From contig CATPCO010000181.1 in NCBI GenBank assembly GCA_955652925.1, forward strand, positions 1 through 9,525: a DNA stretch of 9,525 nt, given 5' to 3'. The position numbers were made by a program, and so were the translations under genes. The notes beneath the pieces are model-generated. The model saw nothing but the letters and a program-made list of their open reading frames with translations, was not told the origin of the DNA and ran no database searches. Of this stretch, positions 1 through 6,453 are shown one piece after another. Source of the stretch: an uncultured Xanthobacteraceae bacterium. GTDB taxonomy: Bacteria > Pseudomonadota > Alphaproteobacteria > Rhizobiales > Xanthobacteraceae. Within the stretch, counting starts at the first letter, position 1. Every line of letters starts with the position of its first letter.

Positions 1-270
1 GCCTTCGAGATAACCCGCTTCTCGCAAGCCGCTCCGGAACGCGCTGATCCGGTATGCGTCCGATTCCGGCGTCCCGCCGCAGAGCACGCCGATGACGGGA
101 CGCGCGAGCGGCTGAGCCGGGGCGGGACTCTGCCAGGCGACCGCGGCAGCGAGAAGCAGGACGAAAGAGGACAGGCGAAGAAACGCGCCTCTGGCTATCC
201 ACCATCGCCCTCGTCCTGTGAAAGAGACAGAAAAGGGTCCTCTTTTGCGCCCGCTCTGTCTTCCTCCCAC
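1..270 (-). CDS. ABC-type substrate-binding protein, N-terminal fragment, start uncertain
   Basis: The gene is cut by the left window edge; only the first part is visible. The frame ending at base 1 reads a hydrophobic signal-like segment (LSSFVLLLAAAVAW), then a short Pro/Ala linker, then ARPVIGVLCGGTPESDAYR and FRSGLREAGYLEG. The order 'PVIG-hydrophobic-G-P-E...FRxGLxEAGYxEG' is the usual mature N-terminus of the ABC_sub_bind (TrpX-like) periplasmic binding proteins, which are abundant in Bradyrhizobium relatives and presumably bind small organic solutes for an ABC importer. The start is odd. The nearest ATG (bases 205-203) is one base out of this frame, and the in-frame candidates are GTG codons at 270 or 327, both far upstream of the signal segment and without a convincing ribosome site. 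The true start may be non-canonical, or there may be a frameshift between ATG 205 and the signal segment. The family call is fairly safe, the 5' boundary is not. Confidence 0.6.
   Translation of the reverse strand, partial: MGGRQSGRKRGPFSVSFTGRGRWWIARGAFLRLSSFVLLLAAAVAWQSPAPAQPLARPVIGVLCGGTPESDAYRISAFRSGLREAGYLEG
225..261. terminator. Possible hairpin between kinase and ABC-binding gene
   Basis: AGACAG (225-230) pairs with CTGTCT (256-261), and inside it AAAAG (231-235) pairs with CTTTT (242-246). The two nested arms make an imperfect stem downstream of the minus-strand kinase gene. The surrounding stretch, about 235-310, is pyrimidine-rich on the plus strand. It could end kinase transcription, but there is no long U run after the stem in either direction, so the role is a guess. 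It may instead belong to the same repeat-rich junk as the heptamers at 331-358. Confidence 0.25.
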
Positions 271-330
271 TCGTCCCTCGTTCTTTGCCGTCTGTCGTCT
301 TGTCGTGCTTGCGCACCGGCGCGGCACACC

Positions 331-358
331 ACTCACTACTCACTACCCACTACTCCCG
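331..358. repeat. Heptamer tandem repeat ACTCACT, about four units, overlapping the kinase stop
   Basis: Units read ACTCACT (331-337), ACTCACT (338-344), ACCCACT (345-351) and a degraded ACTCCCG (352-358). On the minus strand this is GTAGTGA-like DNA and supplies the last codons and the TAG stop of the histidine kinase gene, with a TGA in another frame close by. Short heptamer arrays of this kind are, from memory, common intergenic debris in Bradyrhizobium-type genomes; that link is not tested here. Confidence 0.7.
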
Positions 359-3300
359 CGCGTTCCAACTCTCGCCTCAAGACGACGGGATCATAAGGCT
401 TCGACACGCGGGGCGCGGCGCGAAATCGTTCAGGCAGATGGGAGGCGCCATAGCCGGTCACGAATATGAACGGAACCCCTCGCGCGGCCAAATCGTCTGC
501 CAACGGGTAAACCATTTCCCCGTTCAGATTGGTATCGAGGAGAGCGATGTTGATCGCTTCGCCGTGCACGGCTTCGCGCGCCTGCTCAAGATTGCTGAAC
601 GGGCCGATGACGGTACACCCGGCTGATTGCAGCAGCGTTTCAAGCTCCATGGCCAGCAAAGCCTCGTCCTCGACGATCATGACGCGTGTTTCGCTCGATG
701 ACCGATCTCCGGCTTCGGAAAAAGATGCGCCGAACGAAACAGCCCGTTGCGGCAGATCGCCGCCCCGTGTTGCAACGGGCGCGGCTAATTCGCGCTCGAG
801 CGGAAAGGAAATGCGGCAGCGCAGGCCGTCGCCGGTGAACTCGACGCTCACCTCCCCGTTAAGGTCGGACGCCAATGTCCGTTCCAGCAATGTGCGGCCG
901 AACCCGCTGTGCTGGGGTGAACCGGCCTTGGGACCGCCGGATTCGATCCAGCTCATTTCAACCTGACTGTGCGAGGGCGTGCGCTGCCAGGTCACTTTCA
1001 GGCTGCCGCCTTTCGCGGACAAGGCGCCGTGCTTGGCAGCGTTCGTCGTGAGCTCATGAATGGCCATGCCGAGACTCACGGCCGTCTTGGGGCTCAACAT
1101 GATGTCCGGGCCGGCGATGCGCACATTGCTGCCGCCGTCGTGATAGGGCGCAGTCTCGTCGAGAACAATCGCCGCCAGCGACACGCCGGACCAATTTGCC
1201 TCTGCCAAGCGGGCGTGGGTGTGGGCGAGCGCTCTGATGCGGTCATCGAAGGAGGGAACGGCATCGTTGAGGGAGCGAGCTTTGGAGAACGACTGACGGG
1301 CAATGGAGATGACAGTGGCGAGCGTATTCTTGACGCGATGGCTTAGCTCCGCCACGAGCAGGTCGCGTTGCTCTTCGGCATGCTTGCGTTCCGTAATATC
1401 GGCAATGGAAGCGATCCATCCGATAACGTTTCCCTGCTCGTCTTTCTCTGGCGTATAGACGCCATGCAGCCAACGTTTTCCCACGCTCTGGTACTGGATC
1501 TCGCTTTCGTACTCGGCGCGCTCTCCCCGCAGCACTTTTTTGATGTGCGGCAGGACGGTGTTGAGCCCGTCTTCCCCGATGATTTCCCCCATCGTTTTGC
1601 CGACGATGTCTTCCGGCCGGCGGCCGAGCATGCGGGCGTAGGCTTCGCTCACAAACCGATAACGCAGATCGGGGCTGCACCGGATGAGAATGAACGGCGT
1701 CCGCCGGACAATGGTATCGAGCTCCGCCTCACGCGCGCGCAGCGCCTCCTCCGCGCGCTTGCGCTCGGTCACGTCGAGAATTGAAGCAACCCATCCGTTT
1801 ACGTTGCCTTGCTCATCTCGTTCCGGCGTATAGACGACGCTGAGAGAACGCGTGCCGATCGCCTCGTAATTGACTTCGCTCTCGTACTCCACGCGATGGC
1901 CGTGCAAAACCTTTTCGACGTGGGGAAGAATGTCTTGCAACCCCTGCTCGCCCATGATCTCGACAATGGGTTTGCCCGCCACATCCTCGGGGCGACGGGC
2001 GATCATGGATGCGTATGCATCGCTCACAAACAGATAGCGCAGATCGCGGCTGCACCGGGTGAGCATGAATGGCGTGCGATTGATGACGATTTCGAGCTCC
2101 CGTTCGCGGGCGCGGACGGCTTGCGCGCGGCCCTCGACCCGGTACGCATGACCGGTGCCGAGCATCAGGAGGGCTCCCAACAGCCCGGTGCCCAGCACTC
2201 CTGCCGCAAGCACAGTCCAGCTTTGCCAACCGCGATGCCGGTTCAGGTAGACGGGCGACGGCACGGTCTGCACGACGTAACGGCGTGTGCCGAAATCGAA
2301 AGCCGTTTGATAGACCGCTGGTGCCGAGCCGGGCACGTCATCGAACAGCGGCTGGCCTGCCGCCGCGTCGACGAGCTGCAACCGCAGGGTTGCGGCCAGC
2401 GGGTCCACCAGGTTACGGGCAAACGTCTCCATGCGCAGCACAATCAAAACGAGGCCTGAGCCGTTGGGACCGGCCGGGACTGCTTGCATGAGAAGAATGC
2501 CTGGTTGCGAGCCACGCTCCTGCACCAGACGGATGGGAGCGGTTGCGGTGACGGCCGCGCGCGCAATCGCGGACTCGACGGCCGCGCGGCGCTGCGGGCT
2601 CGATGCAAGGTCGAAACCGAGCGCCTCCATATTGCCGGCATGCGGCTCGATGTAGGTGACCGGAAAAAATTCACTCCGATCGCCTGCCGGCGGCAACTCG
2701 CCCGATGCCGTGCGTTCGCGAATCGCAAATCCGGGCAGCTCGGCTTGCTCGGCGGCCTCGAACGCGGCCCGCTCGGCTTGCGACACGCGCGGCGCCCATT
2801 CTACCGCCTGGATGGTCGGAAACCGCTGCAGGAGCTTTTGCACGAGGTCATGGAAATTTTGCCGCGTGAGCGGCTGCGTACGCATCGCGAAGGCGCTCGC
2901 AAGCTGGTCGAGAAAAAGCGCCTGCTCGTCGAGGCTCGCCCTGATCAGGTCGGCGACGCGTTGTGATTGCATGCGAAATTCCAACAGCGCTTCGTCCTGC
3001 TCCCACCTAGTCACGCGGGAAAAAATTCCGATGAAGAGCGCAAAGCAGACAATCATGGGAACGGCGACAAAGCGCAGGCGGGACTGGCGCAGCGTGCGCG
3101 GCTCGCCCGCTATGGCGAGCATCAGCGGCACGGCGGTGAGCACGCCAAGCGTGTCGCCCACCCACCACGTCATCCAGTTGGTGGCGAGGTCAGGAGGCCC
3201 AATCACCCCGACCGCCAACATTCCAGCCACCGACAAGCTTGTGCTTGTCAGACAACAGAGCGGCGAGAGCAGGAGAAACAGCACAATATCGCGGGGCGTA

Positions 3301-3668
3301 TCGAATGCCGCGGGATAGCCCACGAGCTTTCGCAGCGCGGCACCACCAACCGCCGCCTGTATCGTTGATGCGAGCGCGATCAGGAGCGCAGTCGACAAGC
3401 CCGCGGCATCGAGCCGATGCGCGATGAAATAGCCGATCCAGAGATTGAGCAGGAAGGAGCCGGCGAATGTCGGAGCGAGCGTGGTGGCGCCCGCCATGAA
3501 CATTGCAGCAACTGCAATACCGGCCGGCAGGAAAACGGCGGTGGCATATCCCGGCGGGACCGCAAGCAGGAGGCCAAGCCGTCCAAAAATGATGTAGGCA
3601 ATGGGCAATGCGCCATAGAGGAGCAGCTGCCGCCGTCCCACCGCGCTCATGCGCGCTTGCTGGAACAT
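336..3668 (-). CDS. Membrane hybrid sensor histidine kinase, MASE1-CHASE-PAS-PAS-HWE-REC
   Basis: About 1110 residues. Residues 14-218 form a block of seven or eight hydrophobic helices with MASE1 character (VPPGYATAVFLPAGIAVA). Residues about 225-430 are a periplasmic CHASE-type sensor (FPTIQAVEWAPRVS, FFPVTYIEP), closed by a helix at about 484-504. Two PAS domains follow (about 525-637 and 650-762), each ending in DVTERK/DITERK. The kinase core has the phosphoacceptor in LSHRVKNTLA (His777), an N box in HELTTNAAKHG, and the W-x-E signature of the HWE family (Trp907-Glu909). A C-terminal receiver (about 1000-1110) has VEDE, the acceptor in LLDTNLNGE (Asp1045), VTGYG and SKPY. There is no DNA-binding output, so the signal must pass to another protein. 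The frame stays open upstream to 4148, but that part lies antisense to the hydrolase gene; the ATG at 3668 is chosen because the hydrophobic block begins just after it. ATG 3650 is an alternative. The ligand is unknown. The last five residues (VVGSE) are encoded by heptamer repeat DNA. Confidence 0.9.
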   Translation of the reverse strand: MFQQARMSAVGRRQLLLYGALPIAYIIFGRLGLLLAVPPGYATAVFLPAGIAVAAMFMAGATTLAPTFAGSFLLNLWIGYFIAHRLDAAGLSTALLIALASTIQAAVGGAALRKLVGYPAAFDTPRDIVLFLLLSPLCCLTSTSLSVAGMLAVGVIGPPDLATNWMTWWVGDTLGVLTAVPLMLAIAGEPRTLRQSRLRFVAVPMIVCFALFIGIFSRVTRWEQDEALLEFRMQSQRVADLIRASLDEQALFLDQLASAFAMRTQPLTRQNFHDLVQKLLQRFPTIQAVEWAPRVSQAERAAFEAAEQAELPGFAIRERTASGELPPAGDRSEFFPVTYIEPHAGNMEALGFDLASSPQRRAAVESAIARAAVTATAPIRLVQERGSQPGILLMQAVPAGPNGSGLVLIVLRMETFARNLVDPLAATLRLQLVDAAAGQPLFDDVPGSAPAVYQTAFDFGTRRYVVQTVPSPVYLNRHRGWQSWTVLAAGVLGTGLLGALLMLGTGHAYRVEGRAQAVRARERELEIVINRTPFMLTRCSRDLRYLFVSDAYASMIARRPEDVAGKPIVEIMGEQGLQDILPHVEKVLHGHRVEYESEVNYEAIGTRSLSVVYTPERDEQGNVNGWVASILDVTERKRAEEALRAREAELDTIVRRTPFILIRCSPDLRYRFVSEAYARMLGRRPEDIVGKTMGEIIGEDGLNTVLPHIKKVLRGERAEYESEIQYQSVGKRWLHGVYTPEKDEQGNVIGWIASIADITERKHAEEQRDLLVAELSHRVKNTLATVISIARQSFSKARSLNDAVPSFDDRIRALAHTHARLAEANWSGVSLAAIVLDETAPYHDGGSNVRIAGPDIMLSPKTAVSLGMAIHELTTNAAKHGALSAKGGSLKVTWQRTPSHSQVEMSWIESGGPKAGSPQHSGFGRTLLERTLASDLNGEVSVEFTGDGLRCRISFPLERELAAPVATRGGDLPQRAVSFGASFSEAGDRSSSETRVMIVEDEALLAMELETLLQSAGCTVIGPFSNLEQAREAVHGEAINIALLDTNLNGEMVYPLADDLAARGVPFIFVTGYGASHLPERFRAAPRVSKPYDPVVLRRELERAGVVGSE
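1383..2096 (-). repeat. Tandem duplication encoding the two PAS domains, period 375 bp
   Basis: Within the kinase gene, two consecutive segments are alike at both protein and DNA level. Landmarks repeat at exactly 125 codons: RTPF at residues 531 and 656, RPEDV/RPEDI, KVLHG/KVLRG, EYESE, VYTPE and DEQGNV. In the DNA, a CGCTCACAAA block occurs at 1646 and again at 2021, 375 bp apart, with long near-identical stretches after it. This is an in-frame internal duplication of one PAS unit with its linker, not two unrelated PAS domains. Confidence 0.85.
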
Positions 3669-3737
3669 CGCGTCACCACGAGTTCCCCAACCATGCGCGA
3701 TTCTACGGGGCAATCGTGGAAATGGCGAGGCGTTGAA
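3669..3737. promoter_or_regulatory. Divergent intergenic region between kinase and hydrolase genes
   Basis: The 69 bp between the kinase start (3668, minus) and the hydrolase start (3738, plus) must hold the 5' signals of both genes unless promoters lie inside coding sequence. A GCGAGG motif at 3725-3730, seven bases before the ATG at 3738, is a plausible ribosome binding site for the hydrolase. On the other strand, GGTGAC lies a few bases before the ATG at 3668. I see no convincing -35/-10 pair in either direction. Confidence 0.35.
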
Positions 3738-4415
3738 ATGACCCGTTTGGCGGAACCCTTGACCATAATGATTGACGGCGCACGCAGCGTCTGCGGGCTG
3801 CTGTTGGCGCCGGCGCGAGCATGCGCATGTTACGTGTTTGCACATGGTGCCGGCGCGGGGATGAGCCATGCGTTCATGCAGGCGGTCGCGGCCGAGCTTG
3901 ACGCGCGCAACATCGCGAGCTTGCGCTACCAGTTCCCGTATATGGACCGGGGCGCCAGACGCCCGGACCCGCCGAAGCTCGCTCAGGCCACCGTCCGCGG
4001 CGCAGCGACCGAGGCGGGACGCCGGCTGCCGGGGCTGGCTCTGATTGCCGGCGGGAAATCGTTTGGCGGCCGCATGACCTCGCAGGCGCAGGCAGCAGCT
4101 CCGCTGCCCGGCGTGCGTGGCCTTGCCTTCCTCGGCTTCCCGCTGCATCCGGCAAAGCGGCCCTCAGATGCGCGCGCGCAGCATCTCTTCGACGTGCGCA
4201 TCCCGATGCTCTTTCTGCAAGGAACGCGCGACGAGCTCGCCGACGTGGAGCTTATTGGGCAGACCGCAAAACGACTGGGCGAACGCGCAACGCTCCATCT
4301 GCTGCGGGACACCGATCATTCCTTTCACGTGCCGGCCCGCAGCGGACGAACGGATGGCGACGTCAGACGCGAGATGATGGATGTGCTCGTTGCCTGGATC
4401 GGCAGCGTAACCTAA
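3738..4415 (+). CDS. Alpha/beta hydrolase, Tex30/KANL3-like family
   Basis: A 225-residue soluble protein with an alpha/beta-hydrolase fold and no signal peptide. The early strand ends in YVFAHGAGAGMSH, the oxyanion-hole region of the family. The nucleophile elbow is GGKSFGGR with Ser108. The acid is probably Asp165 in FLQGTRDELAD and the base His194 in RDTDHSFHVP, so the whole Ser-Asp-His triad is visible in the right order and spacing. This pattern (short N-terminus, HGAG motif, GxSFGG elbow, QGxRDE and DHSF) matches the predicted hydrolase group COG3571 / Tex30-KANL3; bacterial members have no established substrate. ATG 3738 is chosen for its ribosome site and because the motif region starts soon after; the frame is open further upstream (to 3417) but that part overlaps the kinase gene on the other strand. 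It is divergent from the kinase and sits 13 nt before the membrane protein gene, probably co-transcribed with it. Confidence 0.85.
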   Translation: MTRLAEPLTIMIDGARSVCGLLLAPARACACYVFAHGAGAGMSHAFMQAVAAELDARNIASLRYQFPYMDRGARRPDPPKLAQATVRGAATEAGRRLPGLALIAGGKSFGGRMTSQAQAAAPLPGVRGLAFLGFPLHPAKRPSDARAQHLFDVRIPMLFLQGTRDELADVELIGQTAKRLGERATLHLLRDTDHSFHVPARSGRTDGDVRREMMDVLVAWIGSVT

Positions 4416-4428
4416 AATAGGAGAGGCC

Positions 4429-5094
4429 GTGACCGACTTCGGAAGATTCGTCGTGTTCAAGCCCGTTTCAGGCGGTTACGTCTACGGCGCGCCGAATGCG
4501 TGGCTGTTCAGCTCCAGACAGCATTTTCTGGTGACCGAGGAGCAGAAGGCTGCGATTCTTGCGGCCCTCACTTCGTCGACCCGGCCCGTGCTTTGGATCA
4601 CCGGGATATCTTGGATCGCTCTATCGGCTTTGTTGGGAACGGCCTTGCCGCTCTGGGTCTATCGTTCGGGTTATCACCCGGCGGGGCTGTACGGCATAAG
4701 CGCCATGATCGCCATGATACTTTCGATTTACCCGGCATTTGTCATTTCCCGCCAGCTGTTGTTGCACCGGTTGCGTCCAATCCTCGCCACCCTGCCACCC
4801 ACGAACGAGCGGATCACAAGCCTCGAAGTGCGCCAAGCTATGCAAGCCGTCGCCAAGCCAATTTCCATTTCGCCTACTCGACGCAGAATAGTCAGGATCG
4901 CCAGTGTCGTAGTGATCGCTGCGACCTTTGCTGGAATGATCGCGCGAGCGATCAATATGTACGAGCCGAACCAGTCGAAACTACACACGCTGTACTTCGC
5001 CAACGCCAACCTTTACGGACTACTCAACATTGTGACAATTGTTGCATTTGGAGTTCTGTTGGTGACCTTTGGACGCAACTCGAGTCAGACATGA
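4429..5094 (+). CDS. Membrane protein of unknown function, four predicted helices
   Basis: A 221-residue protein that I do not recognise as a characterised family. It starts at GTG 4429, five bases after a good AGGAG (4419-4423). The N-terminal 50 residues are soluble and carry the pattern FKPVSGGYVYGAPNAWLFS and HFLVTEEQK. Four hydrophobic segments follow at about residues 52-75, 84-107, 153-172 and 195-213, with a basic, Pro-rich cytosolic-looking loop between the second and third (LPPTNERITS to SPTRRR). No catalytic motif is visible. The N-terminal pattern looks familiar from hypothetical proteins of Bradyrhizobium relatives, by memory only. The 13-nt gap after the hydrolase stop suggests one transcript, so the protein may work with the hydrolase at the inner membrane, but nothing in the sequence proves it. 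Confidence 0.8.
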   Translation: MTDFGRFVVFKPVSGGYVYGAPNAWLFSSRQHFLVTEEQKAAILAALTSSTRPVLWITGISWIALSALLGTALPLWVYRSGYHPAGLYGISAMIAMILSIYPAFVISRQLLLHRLRPILATLPPTNERITSLEVRQAMQAVAKPISISPTRRRIVRIASVVVIAATFAGMIARAINMYEPNQSKLHTLYFANANLYGLLNIVTIVAFGVLLVTFGRNSSQT

Positions 5095-5123
5095 CGCCCG
5101 GACCAAAGTCGGTTCCGGGTCAT
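5091..5123. terminator. Imperfect hairpin over the stop codon of the membrane protein gene
   Basis: ATGAC (5091-5095) pairs with GTCAT (5119-5123), followed by CCGG pairing with CCGG and GG/CC contacts around an AAAGTC loop, with one bulge. The TGA stop (5092-5094) is inside the left arm. Two genes converge here, so a stem that stops or stabilises the plus-strand transcript would make sense, but no T run follows and termination is not shown. Confidence 0.35.
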
Positions 5124-5348
5124 TCGCGACCGAGTCGAGCCAGTAGCAAGTCGGGCCATGTCCGCAATGCCCCGAACGCGAAAGTAATTTCAGAGCATCA
5201 GCGGCTCCGCGACGGGCCGTTGCGCCTTGATGATACGGCTGTGGACATGATTCAAGCCCCGAAACTGGAGCCTCGAATCATGCGCTGCGAACTCAAATGC
5301 TCCCCTGCGCGAGGACTTTCTGTTCCGGCCGCTCGAATGAGGCCCTGA
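5095..5348. other. Convergent intergenic gap, no gene seen
   Basis: The 254 bp between the membrane protein stop and the Bug receptor stop hold no frame with recognisable coding character. A perfect 8-bp inverted repeat, CATGATTC (5246-5253) and GAATCATG (5275-5282), encloses 21 nt. Just at its right arm an ATG (5280-5282) opens with MRCEL, which resembles the first residues of some IS5-type transposases, but the likeness ends after five residues. The stretch may be worn mobile-element debris. Confidence 0.4.
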
Positions 5349-6317
5349 TCAAGCGGGGGTGATGCCGAGCTGCCTGATGATGTTGCCCCACTTCTGGGCA
5401 TCCGCCTGCGTCATCGCCGCGAGCTCATCTGGGCTCGAAGCCGCGGTCTCAACCGCAATGTCCGCCATGCGTTGCCTCACGTCGGGCAGGTAAAGAATGC
5501 GCGCGATCTCGGCATTCAGGCGCGCGACAATGTCGCTCGCCATGCCGGCGGGACCGTAAGCGGCGTACCAGACCGACATCTCATACCCGGGCAAAGTTTC
5601 CGCCACCGTCGGAACATCCGGGAGAAGCGATGAGCGTTTCGCCTCGGTGACGGCAAGCAGGCGCAGTTTGCCGGCCTTGACGTGTTCAAGGCTCTGGGTG
5701 CCGGCAGTAAAGATGAGCTGTGTCTGCCCGGCAACCGTATCGGCCACTGCCGGCGCCCCGCCTCGATACGGCACATGCACCATGGCGACCTGCGCCATTT
5801 TTTCGAACAGCGCGCCGCAGAGATGGTTGGTCGAGCCCGCCCCCGCGGATGCATAGGCGATCCTGCCGGGATTGGCCCTTGCATAATCGATGAATCCTTG
5901 CACGTCGCTTGCCGGGATCGAGGGGTGCACCACCATCGTATTGGTCACGTAGGCAAGCAGCGTGATGGCTGAAAAGTCACGCACGCCGTCGAACGGCATC
6001 GCGGCGAACAGAGCGTGGTTCATGGTGTGCACGCTCATGGTATTGAACAGAAACGCGTAGCCATCCGGCGCCGAGCGCGCGACGGCGGCGGTCCCGATAT
6101 TGCCCGAGGCGCCGGTGCGATTTTCGACAACGACGGGCTGCCTGAGCGCTCGCGCCAAGTGGTCGGAAACCACGCGCGCCAGTATGTCGGTCGATCCGCC
6201 CGGCGCAAACGGCACGATGAGTGTGATCGCGCGTTCGGGATAGGCCGCAACCGCTCGCAGCGGCAGCGCAGCAGCAATCCCGGCGATACCGCCAACGACG
6301 GAGCGCCGGCTGGGCAT
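5349..6317 (-). CDS. Bug-family tripartite tricarboxylate transporter receptor (TctC-like)
   Basis: A 322-residue periplasmic solute-binding protein, the normal length for the family. MPSRRSVVGG followed by a hydrophobic Ala-rich stretch to AVAAYPER is a signal peptide with likely cleavage near residue 24; the paired arginines allow a Tat route, not certain. The mature part shows the family landmarks: YPERAITLIVPFAPGGSTD, VVVENRTGASGNIG, APDGYAFLF, YASAGAGSTNHL, HVPYRGGAPAVADTVAG, LLPDVPTVAE. Bug receptors deliver carboxylates or other small organic molecules to TctA/TctB membrane partners or act as sensors; no tctAB genes are in this window, so it is an orphan receptor as often seen. ATG 6317 is chosen because it begins directly at the signal peptide. 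The same frame reaches upstream to 6437, but that extension would translate a hairpin and a noncoding palindrome, so it is rejected. I see no strong ribosome site before 6317. Confidence 0.9.
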   Translation of the reverse strand: MPSRRSVVGGIAGIAAALPLRAVAAYPERAITLIVPFAPGGSTDILARVVSDHLARALRQPVVVENRTGASGNIGTAAVARSAPDGYAFLFNTMSVHTMNHALFAAMPFDGVRDFSAITLLAYVTNTMVVHPSIPASDVQGFIDYARANPGRIAYASAGAGSTNHLCGALFEKMAQVAMVHVPYRGGAPAVADTVAGQTQLIFTAGTQSLEHVKAGKLRLLAVTEAKRSSLLPDVPTVAETLPGYEMSVWYAAYGPAGMASDIVARLNAEIARILYLPDVRQRMADIAVETAASSPDELAAMTQADAQKWGNIIRQLGITPA

Positions 6318-6360
6318 GCGCGCCGATGAGCCACTCGGGCGCAAGCCGCGCAGTCCTAAA

Positions 6361-6393
6361 GCGGGATGACAGTTCGAAGAAAAGCCATCCCGC
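6361..6393 (-). terminator. Hairpin downstream of rho, possible terminator
   Basis: GCGGGATG (6361-6368) and CATCCCGC (6386-6393) form a perfect 8-bp GC-rich stem with a 17-nt loop. On the minus strand the stem is followed by only three T residues, so an intrinsic terminator for rho is possible but weak. On the plus strand a T5 run (6400-6404) follows after six further bases. It lies in the 136-nt gap between rho and the Bug gene. Confidence 0.35.
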
Positions 6394-6406
6394 CCTGGGT
6401 TTTTGA

Positions 6407-6452
6407 GCATGTCCTTTTTCGCAAAGCCGGTTCCCACTTTTGCGGGACATGC
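6407..6452. repeat. 46-bp imperfect palindrome of rhizobial dispersed-repeat type
   Basis: GCATGTCC (6407-6414) and GGACATGC (6445-6452) are perfect 8-bp arms. The inner part contains CGCAAA and TTTTGCG as a second arm pair around the core CCGGTTCCCACTTTT. The combination of GCATG ends and a CCGGT-CCCACTTTT core recalls palindromes found in many copies in Bradyrhizobium-type genomes. It begins one base after the rho stop codon, so it forms the very start of the rho 3' untranslated region. Copy number in this genome cannot be seen here. Confidence 0.7.
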
Positions 6453-6453
6453 A

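Noticed and set aside
331..358. A CRISPR-like or larger satellite array
   Set aside because: Only about four 7-bp units with no spacers are present, so it is a short tandem repeat.
1809..2459. A 216-codon plus-strand frame inside the kinase gene
   Set aside because: It is the antisense of the PAS1 and CHASE coding region and has no family likeness.
3669..4148. An N-terminal extension of 160 residues on the histidine kinase
   Set aside because: It is the antisense of the well-supported hydrolase gene, is Arg/Pro/Gly-rich without domain character, and a membrane-sensor N-terminus starts naturally at 3668 or 3650.
4500..5348. A 282-codon plus-strand frame overlapping the membrane protein gene and the convergent gap
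   Set aside because: It lies out of frame over a gene with a good ribosome site and clear helices, and its own translation is low in hydrophobic or domain structure.
6318..6437. A 40-residue N-terminal extension of the Bug receptor
   Set aside because: It would translate the 6361-6393 hairpin and most of the 6407-6452 palindrome and place the signal peptide 40 residues inside the protein.
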